From Saprospiraceae bacterium (GTDB lineage: Bacteria > Bacteroidota > Bacteroidia > Chitinophagales > Saprospiraceae), in the NCBI GenBank assembly GCA_013214355.1, contig JABSSL010000020.1:1-64000 (forward strand): a stretch of 64,000 nt of DNA, read 5' to 3'. Numbering within the stretch: position 1 is the first letter of the stretch; every line of letters starts with the position of its first letter. Positions 44,652 to 53,389 of the stretch are shown piece after piece. The notes under the pieces are model-generated. The model saw only the letters and a list, made by a program, of their open reading frames with translations. It did not search any database and was not told the DNA's origin. The position numbers and the translations under genes are program-made.

Positions 44652-45413
44652 TCAATTTTCACTAGTCCTTGGCCGACTCCAGAGCCACCAGCAGAACAGC
44701 GCATTAAATAGAATGCCCATCAATCCCACTTCTGGGCCATAAAACCAAGTGTTTTCTGCTCCCAAGGCTCCAGGCTGGGTGCCTGTTCCAAATAATTCAT
44801 AGGCTAAAGGATTCCAAACTGCATGGCCCAAGGTTGGAACTAGGATCGAACCTGAGCGCCATCGCATCAAACCCCAAATCAAGCCCAACAACATTACGTT
44901 CACCAAGTAGATTGGGATTTGCCAATAGGGTAAACCGTAATCCGTGCCAGAGGTCACAGCAGAAATATGCCAGATGACAAAAAATATACTAGTAGTAAGT
45001 AATGGCATCTTCTGATTGTCTTTCGCCGTAGTTGTAGCTGCCCATAGCCACCCGCGGAAGAACCCTTCTTCGGTGATCAGGGTCATCAACCATCCCGCAG
45101 CTATATAGATCGAAATGTTTCTAATCATCTTGGGCCAATCCACTGACCCTTCCAAAAAACCGGGCTGCAGGCTAGCAAATAAAGCACAGACCGTTAAAGC
45201 AAATAAGGGGTGCAGGAGCGCTTCACCATAGTGCCTCAGCCGTCCCCATTTTAGCCCTAATTCGGATCGAGTCTGACGACCAATTAGCCAAAACAGGAGG
45301 GTAAGGGCAAAAAGCGGAAGTGCACTAAAGTCAAAAAAGCCATTGAAATCCATGTAGGTCGTGATGGCAACCGCCAACAACATGGCTAGGAAAGGAAGTT
45401 GCGTTTTCTTCAT
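44652..45413 (-). CDS. Second CPBP family intramembrane protease
   Basis: The 253-residue polytopic protein has the CPBP motifs E-E-G-F-F-R-G near residue 115, I-W-H-I-S near 148 and H-A-V-W-N near 200. It differs in sequence from the CPBP protein at 7177 but has the same active-site layout. It is monocistronic; substrate unknown. Confidence 0.85.
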   Translation of the reverse strand: MKKTQLPFLAMLLAVAITTYMDFNGFFDFSALPLFALTLLFWLIGRQTRSELGLKWGRLRHYGEALLHPLFALTVCALFASLQPGFLEGSVDWPKMIRNISIYIAAGWLMTLITEEGFFRGWLWAATTTAKDNQKMPLLTTSIFFVIWHISAVTSGTDYGLPYWQIPIYLVNVMLLGLIWGLMRWRSGSILVPTLGHAVWNPLAYELFGTGTQPGALGAENTWFYGPEVGLMGILFNALFCWWLWSRPRTSEN

Positions 45414-45586
45414 ATGTCAGATTGTTTTGTTCCTTTCCTTTAGTGGACGCCTTTTTTTTGCATTGGGTTACAACATATGGGAAGGGGGCAGGCATCCAAG
45501 CATAATCTATACCTAGATTTTGGCCTAAATTCACGCAGACCTGCTAAATTGCAGGTTTTGAATCATTTTATGGAAAATTAGTGGGT

Positions 45587-45829
45587 ATGAAGTCCTTAAA
45601 ATTGAGTTTGGTACAGAAGATCATGGCCACCACTGACCCTCAGGTGCTGGAAACCATTCGTCAGGTTTTGGAAGTTGAGGAAACTTCGCCCCCTTCTGTG
45701 TCGCCAGAACTACCCAGAACAGATCCGCTGGCGCACGCACTAGGTCTTGGGCGTACCGAGAAGAGCCTGGACTCGGACGCCGACGATTTACAACAATCGA
45801 TCGATGATATTTTTAATCCGAAGGGATAA
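45587..45829 (+). CDS. Small protein of unknown function
   Basis: An ATG at 45587 gives 80 residues (a GTG at 45581 would add two). An N-terminal amphipathic helix (KLSLVQKIMATTDPQVLETIRQVLE) is followed by an acidic, proline-rich and disordered tail. This layout resembles antitoxin-like or HU-associated small proteins, but no toxin gene is adjacent. The gene ends 5 bases before the convergent thyA stop. Confidence 0.5.
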   Translation: MKSLKLSLVQKIMATTDPQVLETIRQVLEVEETSPPSVSPELPRTDPLAHALGLGRTEKSLDSDADDLQQSIDDIFNPKG

Positions 45830-45834
45830 TTAAT

Positions 45835-46629
45835 CTATACGGCTACTTTAGCCTTAATATGTGGATGAGGATCATAATCTAGTAAGGTGAAATCTTCATA
45901 TTGAAAACCAAAGATATCCCTGACCTCCGGATTCATCAGCATACGTGGTAAGGGACGAGGTTCCCTGGTCAATTGTAGGCGCGCTTGCTCTTCGTGATTG
46001 GAGTACAGATGTACATCCCCAAAGGTGATGATAAAATCTCCGGGCTCTAGATCACATACCTGGGCCATCATCATGTTTAACAAAGCGTAGGAAGCAATAT
46101 TAAAGGGTACACCTAGAAACACATCGGCAGATCGCTGATACATTTGACAGGACAATTTCCCATTTACTACGTAGAATTGGAACAAAGCATGGCATGGAGT
46201 AAGCGCCATTTGATCTAATTCACCCGCATTCCAAGCATTTACGATAATGCGGCGAGAATCGGGGTTGTTTTTGATCAGGTTAACGGCTCTTTCAATCTGA
46301 TTGACGGAGGTGCCATCAGGTTTTTGCCAAGCTACCCATTGTTTCCCGTAAATCGGGCCGAGATCTCCATTCTCATCTGCCCATTCATTCCAGATCCGCA
46401 CTCCATTTTCCTGCAAATATTTTACATTAGTGTCCCCTTTAAGGAACCATAGAAGTTCATATATAATAGACTTCAAATGTAACTTCTTGGTGGTGACAAG
46501 AGGAAATCCTTCTTGGAGATTAAATCGCATTTGATACCCGAAGATTGAGCGAGTACCCGTACCGGTTCTATCGCTCTTGATGGCACCATTATCTAGAATG
46601 TCTTGGAGAAGATTTAAATAGTTTTTCAT
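45835..46629 (-). CDS. thyA: Thymidylate synthase
   Basis: The 264-residue protein is a standard ThyA: R21-T-G-T-G-T, the folate/substrate loop [12 protein letters not shown], catalytic C146 in [14 protein letters not shown] and C-terminal V-A-V. It methylates dUMP to dTMP with 5,10-methylenetetrahydrofolate. Length and numbering match the E. coli enzyme. It is transcribed divergently from ubiD, with 120 bases between. Confidence 0.97.
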   Translation of the reverse strand: MKNYLNLLQDILDNGAIKSDRTGTGTRSIFGYQMRFNLQEGFPLVTTKKLHLKSIIYELLWFLKGDTNVKYLQENGVRIWNEWADENGDLGPIYGKQWVAWQKPDGTSVNQIERAVNLIKNNPDSRRIIVNAWNAGELDQMALTPCHALFQFYVVNGKLSCQMYQRSADVFLGVPFNIASYALLNMMMAQVCDLEPGDFIITFGDVHLYSNHEEQARLQLTREPRPLPRMLMNPEVRDIFGFQYEDFTLLDYDPHPHIKAKVAV

Positions 46630-46749
46630 AGGAAATGCTTACTTGTCGCAATAATACAAAACTTCCCTCAATTCCATTTGTTAAGAAGCCAGTCCAGAGC
46701 GGAAGTTCTTGGACGAAATTGCAATGCTGAATAAATTAGAAACTGTTTT

Positions 46750-48579
46750 ATGAGTTATAGTAGTCTGCGCGCTTGCGTGAATGACCTGGAGAAACACGGA
46801 CATTTAGTACGAATAAAGACCGAACTAGACCCAAATCTAGAAATTGCAGAAGTACACCGGCGAATATTTGATGCCAAGGGGCCAGCCTTATTGTTTGAGC
46901 GAGTTAAGGGTAGCCCTTTTCAGGCGGCCTCAAATCTGTACGGAACCTACGAAAGGACTGATTTTATTTTTCGGAAGACTCTAGAGAAGGTGCAACGGGT
47001 GATTGAACTGAAGGCCGACCCTGCTAACTTCTTCAAAAATCCCTTACGTTATCTTGGGGCGCCCTTTACAGCCTTATCCGCCTTGCCAATGCGGAGCAGA
47101 ATCGGCAGTCCCATCACCTATGGCACCACTACGATTGATCAACTTCCTCAAATCAAGTCTTGGCCCGATGATGGTGGCGCATTTGTCACCCTGCCACAGG
47201 TTTTTACGCTCCCTCCGTTCTCCAAGCAAATCATGCAGTCCAATTTGGGTATGTACCGGATTCAGCTGTCCGGGAATGATTATGTACTCAATGAGGAAGT
47301 AGGGATGCATTACCAGATTCATAGAGGTATCGGTGTTCATCACACCGAGTTCAACGAGACAGACGAACCATTTCGTGCCTCTATATTTGTGGGCGGCCCA
47401 CCTTCGCATGCCTTTGCTGCCATCATGCCCTTACCTGAGGGCTTGTCCGAACTAACCTTCGCCGGAATGTTGGGGGGTCGACGCTTTCGGTACACCACAC
47501 GTAATCAATTTCATCTTTCATCGGATGCAGATTTTGTAATTACTGGGATTATCCGAAAGGGAGAAAAGAAGTTGGAGGGGCCATTCGGGGATCATTTAGG
47601 CTATTATAGTTTAGCGCATCAGTTCCCGGTAATGGAAGTAGAAAATGTGTACTACCGTAAGGATCCGATCTGGCACTTTACGGTAGTGGGTAGGCCTCCT
47701 CAGGAAGATTCCAGTTTTGGCTATCTAATCCATAAAATGGTTAAATTGCTGACGCCACAGGAGTTTCCAGGCATCAAGGAAATTAATGCCGTGGATGCAG
47801 CCGGTGTACATCCCTTGCTGTTAGCCATCGGAACAGAGCGTTACATGCCGTTCCGTGATCCTAAGCCAGAAGAAATCATTACCCAGGCTAACCGTATCTT
47901 GGGAACGGGACAAACCTCTTTGGCTAAATTCCTTTTTATTGCGGCATCGAATGACCATCCTGATCTAAACACCCACGATATTCCAGGCTTTTTCCGGCAT
48001 TTATTAGAACGGATTGATTGGCGGAGAGATTTGCACTTCCAAACCAATACAACTATCGACACTTTGGACTACTCTGGCTCTGGCTGGAATGCTGGTTCTA
48101 AGGTGGTAATAGCTTGTCATGGTCCAAAACTTAGAGAACTGGGCAGTGAACTCCCAACTGATTTACAGCTACCGGCTGGTTTCGAGACTCCTCGTTTTGT
48201 CCAGCCCGGTATTTTGGCGATCAAAGGGCCAGCATTTGACCCTAGTCAGCCATCAAAAGTAATGGATCAGTTGGTGCAGCATTTAGAACGTTATGACTGG
48301 ACTAAAATACCGATGATAGTGATTTGTGATGACAGCCAGTTTTTGACGGAAACCTTAAATAATTTCCTTTGGGCAAGCTTTACTCGAGCCAATCCATCAC
48401 ATGACATATATGGATTGGGTAGCTCCGTGATCCATAAACATTGGGGTTGTACTGGTCCCCTAGTCATAGATGCCCGAATTAAGCCACATCATGCCCCACC
48501 TTTAATCACGGACAAGGCAGTAAGCAAAAGAGTCGATAAGTTATTTGCAAAAGGAGGTGAATTATATGGAATCATTTAA
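46750..48579 (+). CDS. UbiD-family (de)carboxylase
   Basis: The 609-residue protein has the UbiD signature: V-H-H-T-E-F-N-E, G-G-P-P-S-H near 217, E276-G-P-F-G-D-H-L-G-Y-Y near the active site, H-K-M-V-K-L-L-T-P-Q-E-F-P-G and a C-terminal domain. UbiD enzymes use prenylated FMN to decarboxylate aromatic or unsaturated acids; UbiX, which makes the cofactor, is not in the window. The long C-terminal region is common in this phylum. The substrate cannot be read from sequence. Menaquinone/ubiquinone-like synthesis is possible, but no other quinone gene is adjacent. Confidence 0.9.
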   Translation: MSYSSLRACVNDLEKHGHLVRIKTELDPNLEIAEVHRRIFDAKGPALLFERVKGSPFQAASNLYGTYERTDFIFRKTLEKVQRVIELKADPANFFKNPLRYLGAPFTALSALPMRSRIGSPITYGTTTIDQLPQIKSWPDDGGAFVTLPQVFTLPPFSKQIMQSNLGMYRIQLSGNDYVLNEEVGMHYQIHRGIGVHHTEFNETDEPFRASIFVGGPPSHAFAAIMPLPEGLSELTFAGMLGGRRFRYTTRNQFHLSSDADFVITGIIRKGEKKLEGPFGDHLGYYSLAHQFPVMEVENVYYRKDPIWHFTVVGRPPQEDSSFGYLIHKMVKLLTPQEFPGIKEINAVDAAGVHPLLLAIGTERYMPFRDPKPEEIITQANRILGTGQTSLAKFLFIAASNDHPDLNTHDIPGFFRHLLERIDWRRDLHFQTNTTIDTLDYSGSGWNAGSKVVIACHGPKLRELGSELPTDLQLPAGFETPRFVQPGILAIKGPAFDPSQPSKVMDQLVQHLERYDWTKIPMIVICDDSQFLTETLNNFLWASFTRANPSHDIYGLGSSVIHKHWGCTGPLVIDARIKPHHAPPLITDKAVSKRVDKLFAKGGELYGII

Positions 48580-48686
48580 GTAGTGTGACCGTCGTAAAGA
48601 ATCCGGTATTTTCTGAGGTAAAATTTGCATTATCTAAGGCTAAAACATAATTTACCGTCTTGGAATTGATCCTATCTTGAATCGAA

Positions 48687-49742
48687 ATGTTTGCTGAAAA
48701 ACACTATCCTGACATGATGGTTCCCGAAGAGCTTGACGCCTATTTGGCGCGAGGGTGGTATCGTATGGGGCAAACAATCTTTACAACACATTTTCTTTGT
48801 TTCAACCACCAATTCTTTTCTGCCATTTGGATTCGGCTTTCCTTGGAAGGTTACCATTTTCGCAAGAGCTTACGCAAGATCATTCGGAATAATCAATCGG
48901 AGTTTCATACGGAAATTCGCAGGGCTTTCATTGATTCGGAGAAGGAACACCTTTACCAGAAATACAAAGCATCTTTTCGGGGAGTACTCGCGCCAAGCCT
49001 AAAGGATTCACTGTTAGATGGAGAGGATTTCAACATCTATGATACCTTTGAGGTTTCGGTGTACAAGGATAACCGCTTAATTGCAGCTAGTTTTTTTGAT
49101 CAAGGCAGAGATAGCGTAGCCAGTATCATGGGTATTTATGACCCCGATTACCAAAAGAATAGTTTAGGTTTCTACACCATGCTAATGGAAATTTCCTTCT
49201 GCATGGAAAAAAACCTTCCTTATTATTATCCGGGCTACATTGTGCCAGGGTATCCACGCTTTGACTATAAATTACGGATCGGGGAAGTTGAATACTACGA
49301 TTTACGTTCCTATACTTGGCAGTCCTTCGCTAGCTTACACTCGCAGGATATTCCCTTGACCAAGATGCGTAATCAACTAGGGCAACTGGAGCACTTCTTG
49401 AACAAAAGACAGGGCACTTGTAAGGTGCAATACTATCCATTATTTGAAGCGAACCTCTTTGGTTTCTGGAGAGCACAGTACTTCGATTATCCTATCATGT
49501 TGAACTGCCTTCCGGAGCAATCCAAGCATTACTTTTTGCTCTGCGTATTCGATGTTCATGAAGAAGCCTATATGCTTTACCAATGTGCACCTTTTGAAGA
49601 TTTGCACTTCTACTTCAATGAATCTTACTTGAAGAGTTTTGATCCAGATAACTACTTTACTAACCTCGTAATCATCGATGAAGTACTGGCCAAAGAAAGA
49701 AAAATGGAGGATATGGCCGAGAAAATCCAAGAGCTTTTATAG
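48687..49742 (+). CDS. Aminoacyl-tRNA-protein transferase-like protein (ATE C-terminal/GNAT)
   Basis: The 351-residue protein matches the C-terminal GNAT-like domain of arginyl/leucyl-tRNA-protein transferases: residues about 120-210 contain the I-Y-D-P-D-Y-Q-K-x-S-L-G-x-Y-T-M-L element, Y-Y-Y-P-G-Y-(I)-V-P-G and a nearby D-Y-K. The zinc/cysteine N-terminal domain of full ATE/Bpt proteins was not seen. It may transfer an amino acid to protein N-termini and mark them for degradation, or do something else with an aminoacyl-tRNA; function is inference. Confidence 0.72.
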   Translation: MFAEKHYPDMMVPEELDAYLARGWYRMGQTIFTTHFLCFNHQFFSAIWIRLSLEGYHFRKSLRKIIRNNQSEFHTEIRRAFIDSEKEHLYQKYKASFRGVLAPSLKDSLLDGEDFNIYDTFEVSVYKDNRLIAASFFDQGRDSVASIMGIYDPDYQKNSLGFYTMLMEISFCMEKNLPYYYPGYIVPGYPRFDYKLRIGEVEYYDLRSYTWQSFASLHSQDIPLTKMRNQLGQLEHFLNKRQGTCKVQYYPLFEANLFGFWRAQYFDYPIMLNCLPEQSKHYFLLCVFDVHEEAYMLYQCAPFEDLHFYFNESYLKSFDPDNYFTNLVIIDEVLAKERKMEDMAEKIQELL

Positions 49743-49937
49743 TACTTCGACACAACCTTTGGTTAAACTTAAGCCCCTGGTTATCAACTCATAAGTAAGA
49801 CTCCCTGTAACTTCCTATCACAGACGACCATCAAGCTACGCTTTGCAGAACTTTCTTCCAGTTAGCTTGTTTTGCAACTATACCATCTATCCCAAGTAGT
49901 TCCTAAAGATTTTGATCGATATCAAAATGCTAAAAAC

Positions 49938-51338
49938 ATGAAAACTCGCTTTGCGCTTACTCTGTTTGCCTTGCTCTTTTTATTGGCTTGCAACACCTAT
50001 AAAAACCTTCCTGAGGCCGAAGGAAGCCTTCCCTATAAGGTCGTGAAGATCCCCCCAAGTGAGCAACAATTAGATGGAGATCCCGAGGCAGGGTTCGATT
50101 TCTTAATAAATGGCGATTATATCGGCTCAGGCGTGCCATATGGCTTGTTCAAAAGGCAGATGCTAAAGGAACCAGACACCATTCTGGGCCGTAAGGGGCT
50201 TAACGAGAGAGTTCCATATGCGGTAACAGCCTTTAGAGCACCCAATGGCCAAAAGGTCGTTAATGGGAATTGCCTCACTTGTCACGCCAGTCCTTTTCAA
50301 GGTGAAATCGTTATCGGTATGGGGAACAGTTTTTCAGATTATCGGCGCAACCTAACTACCATGGCAAAGCTGATTAACTTTGGTATGAACCTAAAGTACA
50401 AAAAGTCAGCAGCTGAATATCAGGCTTATGAAGCCTTTGGCAAGTACTTCAGAGAAATGGCTCCGCACATCGAAACCAATCAAGCAGGAGCCAACCCCGC
50501 CTTCCGCCTCGCCGAGGCCTGTATGATGCATCGTGATCCGGTAGATCTCACTTATGTGAAGGAGCCCAACTATGAAATGAATAAGTATCCGATCGCCACG
50601 GATGTTCCAGCACTTTGGCATGTTAAGAAGAAGAATGCCCTTTATTACAACGGTATTGGAAGAGGTGATTTTACGAAATTATTGTTTCAGGCCTCCGTCC
50701 TGGGCATCCCGGACAGTGCTGCGGCACGCAAGGCTGTGACGGGCTTCAAAGACGTACTAGCCTGGCTTCGATCCCTGGAACCGCCCACTTACCCCAAGGC
50801 CGTCAATCAAGATTTGGTAGCAAAAGGGGAAATACTGTTTGAAAAGACTTGTAGCAATTGCCATGGCACCTACGGAGAAAATGAAACCTACCCCAACAAG
50901 TTAGTAGCCCTTGAGGAGGTCAAAACAGACCCCTTATATGCCAAATACGCTTATACTTCTGGCATCGTGGAATGGTACAACAACAGTTGGTTTGCCCAAT
51001 CCAGTCCACGCTCCTATTTTGAACCGGAATTGGCTTATATGGCTCCGCCCTTAGACGGAATTTGGGCAACAGCGCCCTATTTCCACAATGGCTCAGTACC
51101 CAATCTGGATGCCGTACTCAATAGCAAAGCACGTCCTCAGTATTGGAGTAGAACGGGGGAAGATGCAGCTTACGACTATACCCATGTGGGTTGGGTATAT
51201 CAAATTCAAGAAAAGCCGACAGGGAAATGGACGTTTAATACTGATCTTCCTGGTTACAGCAACAAGGGCCATTACTTCGGAGATGAATTTACCCGGGATG
51301 AAAGGCAGGCGGTGGTGGAATACCTAAAGACGCTTTAA
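49938..51338 (+). CDS. Di-heme cytochrome c lipoprotein
   Basis: The ATG at 49938 starts a lipoprotein signal peptide (MKTRFALTLFALLFLLAC, Cys18); an upstream in-frame ATG at 49872 gives no sensible signal. The 466-residue product has two heme motifs, C112-L-T-C-H and C305-S-N-C-H, and the segment Y-F-H-N-G-S-V-P-N-L near 383, typical of the di-heme cytochrome c peroxidase/MauG-like and 'c-type cytochrome, putative dehydrogenase-associated' proteins of this phylum. It should sit on the periplasmic or outer face of the envelope. No partner gene is adjacent. Confidence 0.85.
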   Translation: MKTRFALTLFALLFLLACNTYKNLPEAEGSLPYKVVKIPPSEQQLDGDPEAGFDFLINGDYIGSGVPYGLFKRQMLKEPDTILGRKGLNERVPYAVTAFRAPNGQKVVNGNCLTCHASPFQGEIVIGMGNSFSDYRRNLTTMAKLINFGMNLKYKKSAAEYQAYEAFGKYFREMAPHIETNQAGANPAFRLAEACMMHRDPVDLTYVKEPNYEMNKYPIATDVPALWHVKKKNALYYNGIGRGDFTKLLFQASVLGIPDSAAARKAVTGFKDVLAWLRSLEPPTYPKAVNQDLVAKGEILFEKTCSNCHGTYGENETYPNKLVALEEVKTDPLYAKYAYTSGIVEWYNNSWFAQSSPRSYFEPELAYMAPPLDGIWATAPYFHNGSVPNLDAVLNSKARPQYWSRTGEDAAYDYTHVGWVYQIQEKPTGKWTFNTDLPGYSNKGHYFGDEFTRDERQAVVEYLKTL

Positions 51339-51392
51339 CCGAAGACTTCCTGTAATTTCAACTTCTGCGGTAGCAATTGTCAAGGAAGGGAT

Positions 51393-51400
51393 TATCTTTG
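51393..51400 (+). promoter_or_regulatory. Candidate -7 box before the 198-residue exported protein
   Basis: TATCTTTG, 142 bases before the ATG at 51543. A TTG lies 13 bases upstream; none at 19. Confidence 0.4.
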
Positions 51401-51542
51401 CCAGCACAATCAATTCTTCTTGCACGGTTTTTGCAGCTAGTCTTTCTGTGAAAAAAATGGAGTCCAACAGCAGCAAAGCTTAGCGCTAAGGACCTGAATC
51501 AAAAAGACAATAATTATCCAAGAACCAAATAATCAATAGAAA

Positions 51543-52139
51543 ATGAAGAAATTAATGCTTTCGCTCTGTCTCCTGATGACTTTCCTTATCAATGACTTGA
51601 GTGCTCAAAACAAAGTAAACGAATCCTTTAAGCAACCCATTAATGAACGTATTGCACAGTTCTTCGATGCCACGGCAAAAAAGGATTGGATGGGTGTATT
51701 GGATCTCACCTATGACTCCCTGTTTAACCTCGTACCAAAAGAGCAAATGGCCATGCTTTTCCAACAGATGGAGGCCGAAGGTATGGAGATTAACATGGGT
51801 AAGTTCGAAGTGGTAGATTTTATTGGACAAGTCGATACAAAGGACAAACACTTTGTCAACATCAACTATGCCATGGAATTGGGCATGAAGTTTTCGGGAG
51901 AAAGCTTTAGTGATGAAAATGTCATGAACTACATGAAAACCACCTTTGAAACTACCTACGGGGCGGAAAACGTGGATTATAACAAAGAAGAAAGTAGTTT
52001 TTTGATCAAAGCCAATAAGAACCTATTTGCTATTGCGCCACTCAAGACGCAGGAATGGAAGTTCCTAGAGAATAATGCCGAACAGCAAGTAATCTTATCC
52101 CAGATTATCCCAGAGGAGGTCCGTAAATCTTTTGAATAA
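51543..52139 (+). CDS. Exported protein of unknown function
   Basis: The 198-residue protein has a signal peptide (MKKLMLSLCLLMTFLINDLSAQ) and a mixed alpha/beta region that could be an NTF2/SnoaL-like fold (an early helix F-K-Q-P-I-N-E-R-I-A-Q-F-F-D-A-T-A-K-K-D-W followed by strands). No catalytic motif. It stands alone; a small GC-rich hairpin (52162-52183) follows it. Confidence 0.7.
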   Translation: MKKLMLSLCLLMTFLINDLSAQNKVNESFKQPINERIAQFFDATAKKDWMGVLDLTYDSLFNLVPKEQMAMLFQQMEAEGMEINMGKFEVVDFIGQVDTKDKHFVNINYAMELGMKFSGESFSDENVMNYMKTTFETTYGAENVDYNKEESSFLIKANKNLFAIAPLKTQEWKFLENNAEQQVILSQIIPEEVRKSFE

Positions 52140-52161
52140 AACGGGTTCTTTATAAAATACC

Positions 52162-52183
52162 GAAGGCTCTTCACAGAGCCTTC
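52162..52183 (+). terminator. Hairpin after the 198-residue exported protein
   Basis: A perfect 9-bp stem (52162-52170 with 52175-52183) with a 4-base loop lies 22 bases after the stop codon. It is followed by CCCCTCCCC rather than a T run, so terminator activity is uncertain. Downstream, 52244-52255 is an exact palindrome (CGAAAGCTTTCG). Confidence 0.45.
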
Positions 52184-52394
52184 CCCTCCCCTATCTTAAC
52201 TTTAGGATGCGCTGCCAGTTTTTGTGTTTTAAGTCAACTATCCCGAAAGCTTTCGAGATTGATCAACATTCATTGTCAATATTTTACGATTTTCACTTTG
52301 AGTTGCCTGTTTAGCTGGATAGATCCGTCTGGCCAGCCGGATGGGACCACAAAAATTGTCAGAGAAGGAACTTCAGTACTAAAAAACACCACCT

Positions 52395-53360
52395 ATGGCC
52401 CAAGCTCTACAAATCGCCATCCTCGATGGCTTTACCCTAAATCCAGGAGATTTGGACTGGAAAGCCTTGGATTCTCTAGGTGAGATCCAGATCCATGATC
52501 ATAGTGCCAGTGATCTGCTGCTCGAACGGGCTAAGGGTAAGGGAGTATTGGTGGTCAATAAAGCACCGATTGGCAGAGCTCTCATGGAGCAATTAACAGA
52601 ATTGAAGCTCATCACCCTCACCGCTACCGGCTACAATAACATTGATGTTGAAGCAGCTAAGGAACTGGGAATTACCGTATGTAATGTTCGGGGATATGGC
52701 TCTCATACGGTTGCTCAGCATGTTTTTGCCTTGCTCCTCAGTTTTACCAATCAAGTGTGGCAGCACCATCAGAGCGTACAGGAGGGAGATTGGTCAAGCC
52801 AGGACAACTTCTGCTATACCTTGGAAACGCTGTATGAGTTACAGGGTAAAACGATGGGCATATATGGATTGGGTAAAATAGGGCAAAGTGTAGCTCAAAT
52901 CGCTCAAGCTTTTGGAATGCAAGTACTTTCCCACCACAAGCACCCGGAAAGAGATGCACGCCCAGGGGTAGAGTTTGTAGGCGTTGAAGAGCTATTCATG
53001 CGAAGTGATTTTGTGACCTTACATGCGCCGCTATCCAATCAGAATGCTGGCTTTGTTAATTCCAGCTTGTTAAAGAAAATGAAGCCCTCCGCTATCTTGA
53101 TCAATACCGGCAGAGGAGGCTTAATCAATGAAGCTGATCTTAAGACCGCTCTGCAAGAAGGAACGATCCGTGGAGCTGCCCTGGATGTTTTGTCCAGCGA
53201 ACCGCCACCAAAAGATCATCCTCTTTTTGGTTTGCACAATTGTATCATTACCCCCCATATTGCATGGGCGAGTCAAGCAGCCCGCAAAAGACTAATCAGT
53301 GAAACCAAGGCCAACATTGAGGCCTTTTTTGCTGGAGAAGCAAGGAATGTAGTCGTTTAA
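52395..53360 (+). CDS. D-2-hydroxyacid dehydrogenase (glycerate/hydroxypyruvate type)
   Basis: The 321-residue protein has the NAD-binding G-L-G-K-I-G motif near residue 155, T-G-R-G-G-L-I-N with the substrate-binding arginine near 235, the aspartate/glutamate pair (A-A-L-D-V-L-S-S-E-P-P), and the catalytic histidine in I-T-P-H-I-A-W near 296. Relatives act as hydroxypyruvate reductase/glycerate dehydrogenase. It ends 29 bases before xseA on the same strand and may be cotranscribed with it. Confidence 0.9.
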   Translation: MAQALQIAILDGFTLNPGDLDWKALDSLGEIQIHDHSASDLLLERAKGKGVLVVNKAPIGRALMEQLTELKLITLTATGYNNIDVEAAKELGITVCNVRGYGSHTVAQHVFALLLSFTNQVWQHHQSVQEGDWSSQDNFCYTLETLYELQGKTMGIYGLGKIGQSVAQIAQAFGMQVLSHHKHPERDARPGVEFVGVEELFMRSDFVTLHAPLSNQNAGFVNSSLLKKMKPSAILINTGRGGLINEADLKTALQEGTIRGAALDVLSSEPPPKDHPLFGLHNCIITPHIAWASQAARKRLISETKANIEAFFAGEARNVVV

Positions 53361-53389
53361 CCCAAAATCACGCATAAAGACTTAAAAAT

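Noticed and set aside
45539-45556. 6-bp hairpin followed by TTTT
   Set aside because: No plus-strand gene ends upstream, and the stem is short; probably chance.
49872-49937. Upstream start of the di-heme cytochrome
   Set aside because: The ATG at 49938 begins a lipoprotein signal with a lipobox; the upstream part would bury it.
52244-52255. Palindrome CGAAAGCTTTCG
   Set aside because: A 12-base palindrome of this type is frequent in this phylum by my recollection; no link to a gene could be shown here.
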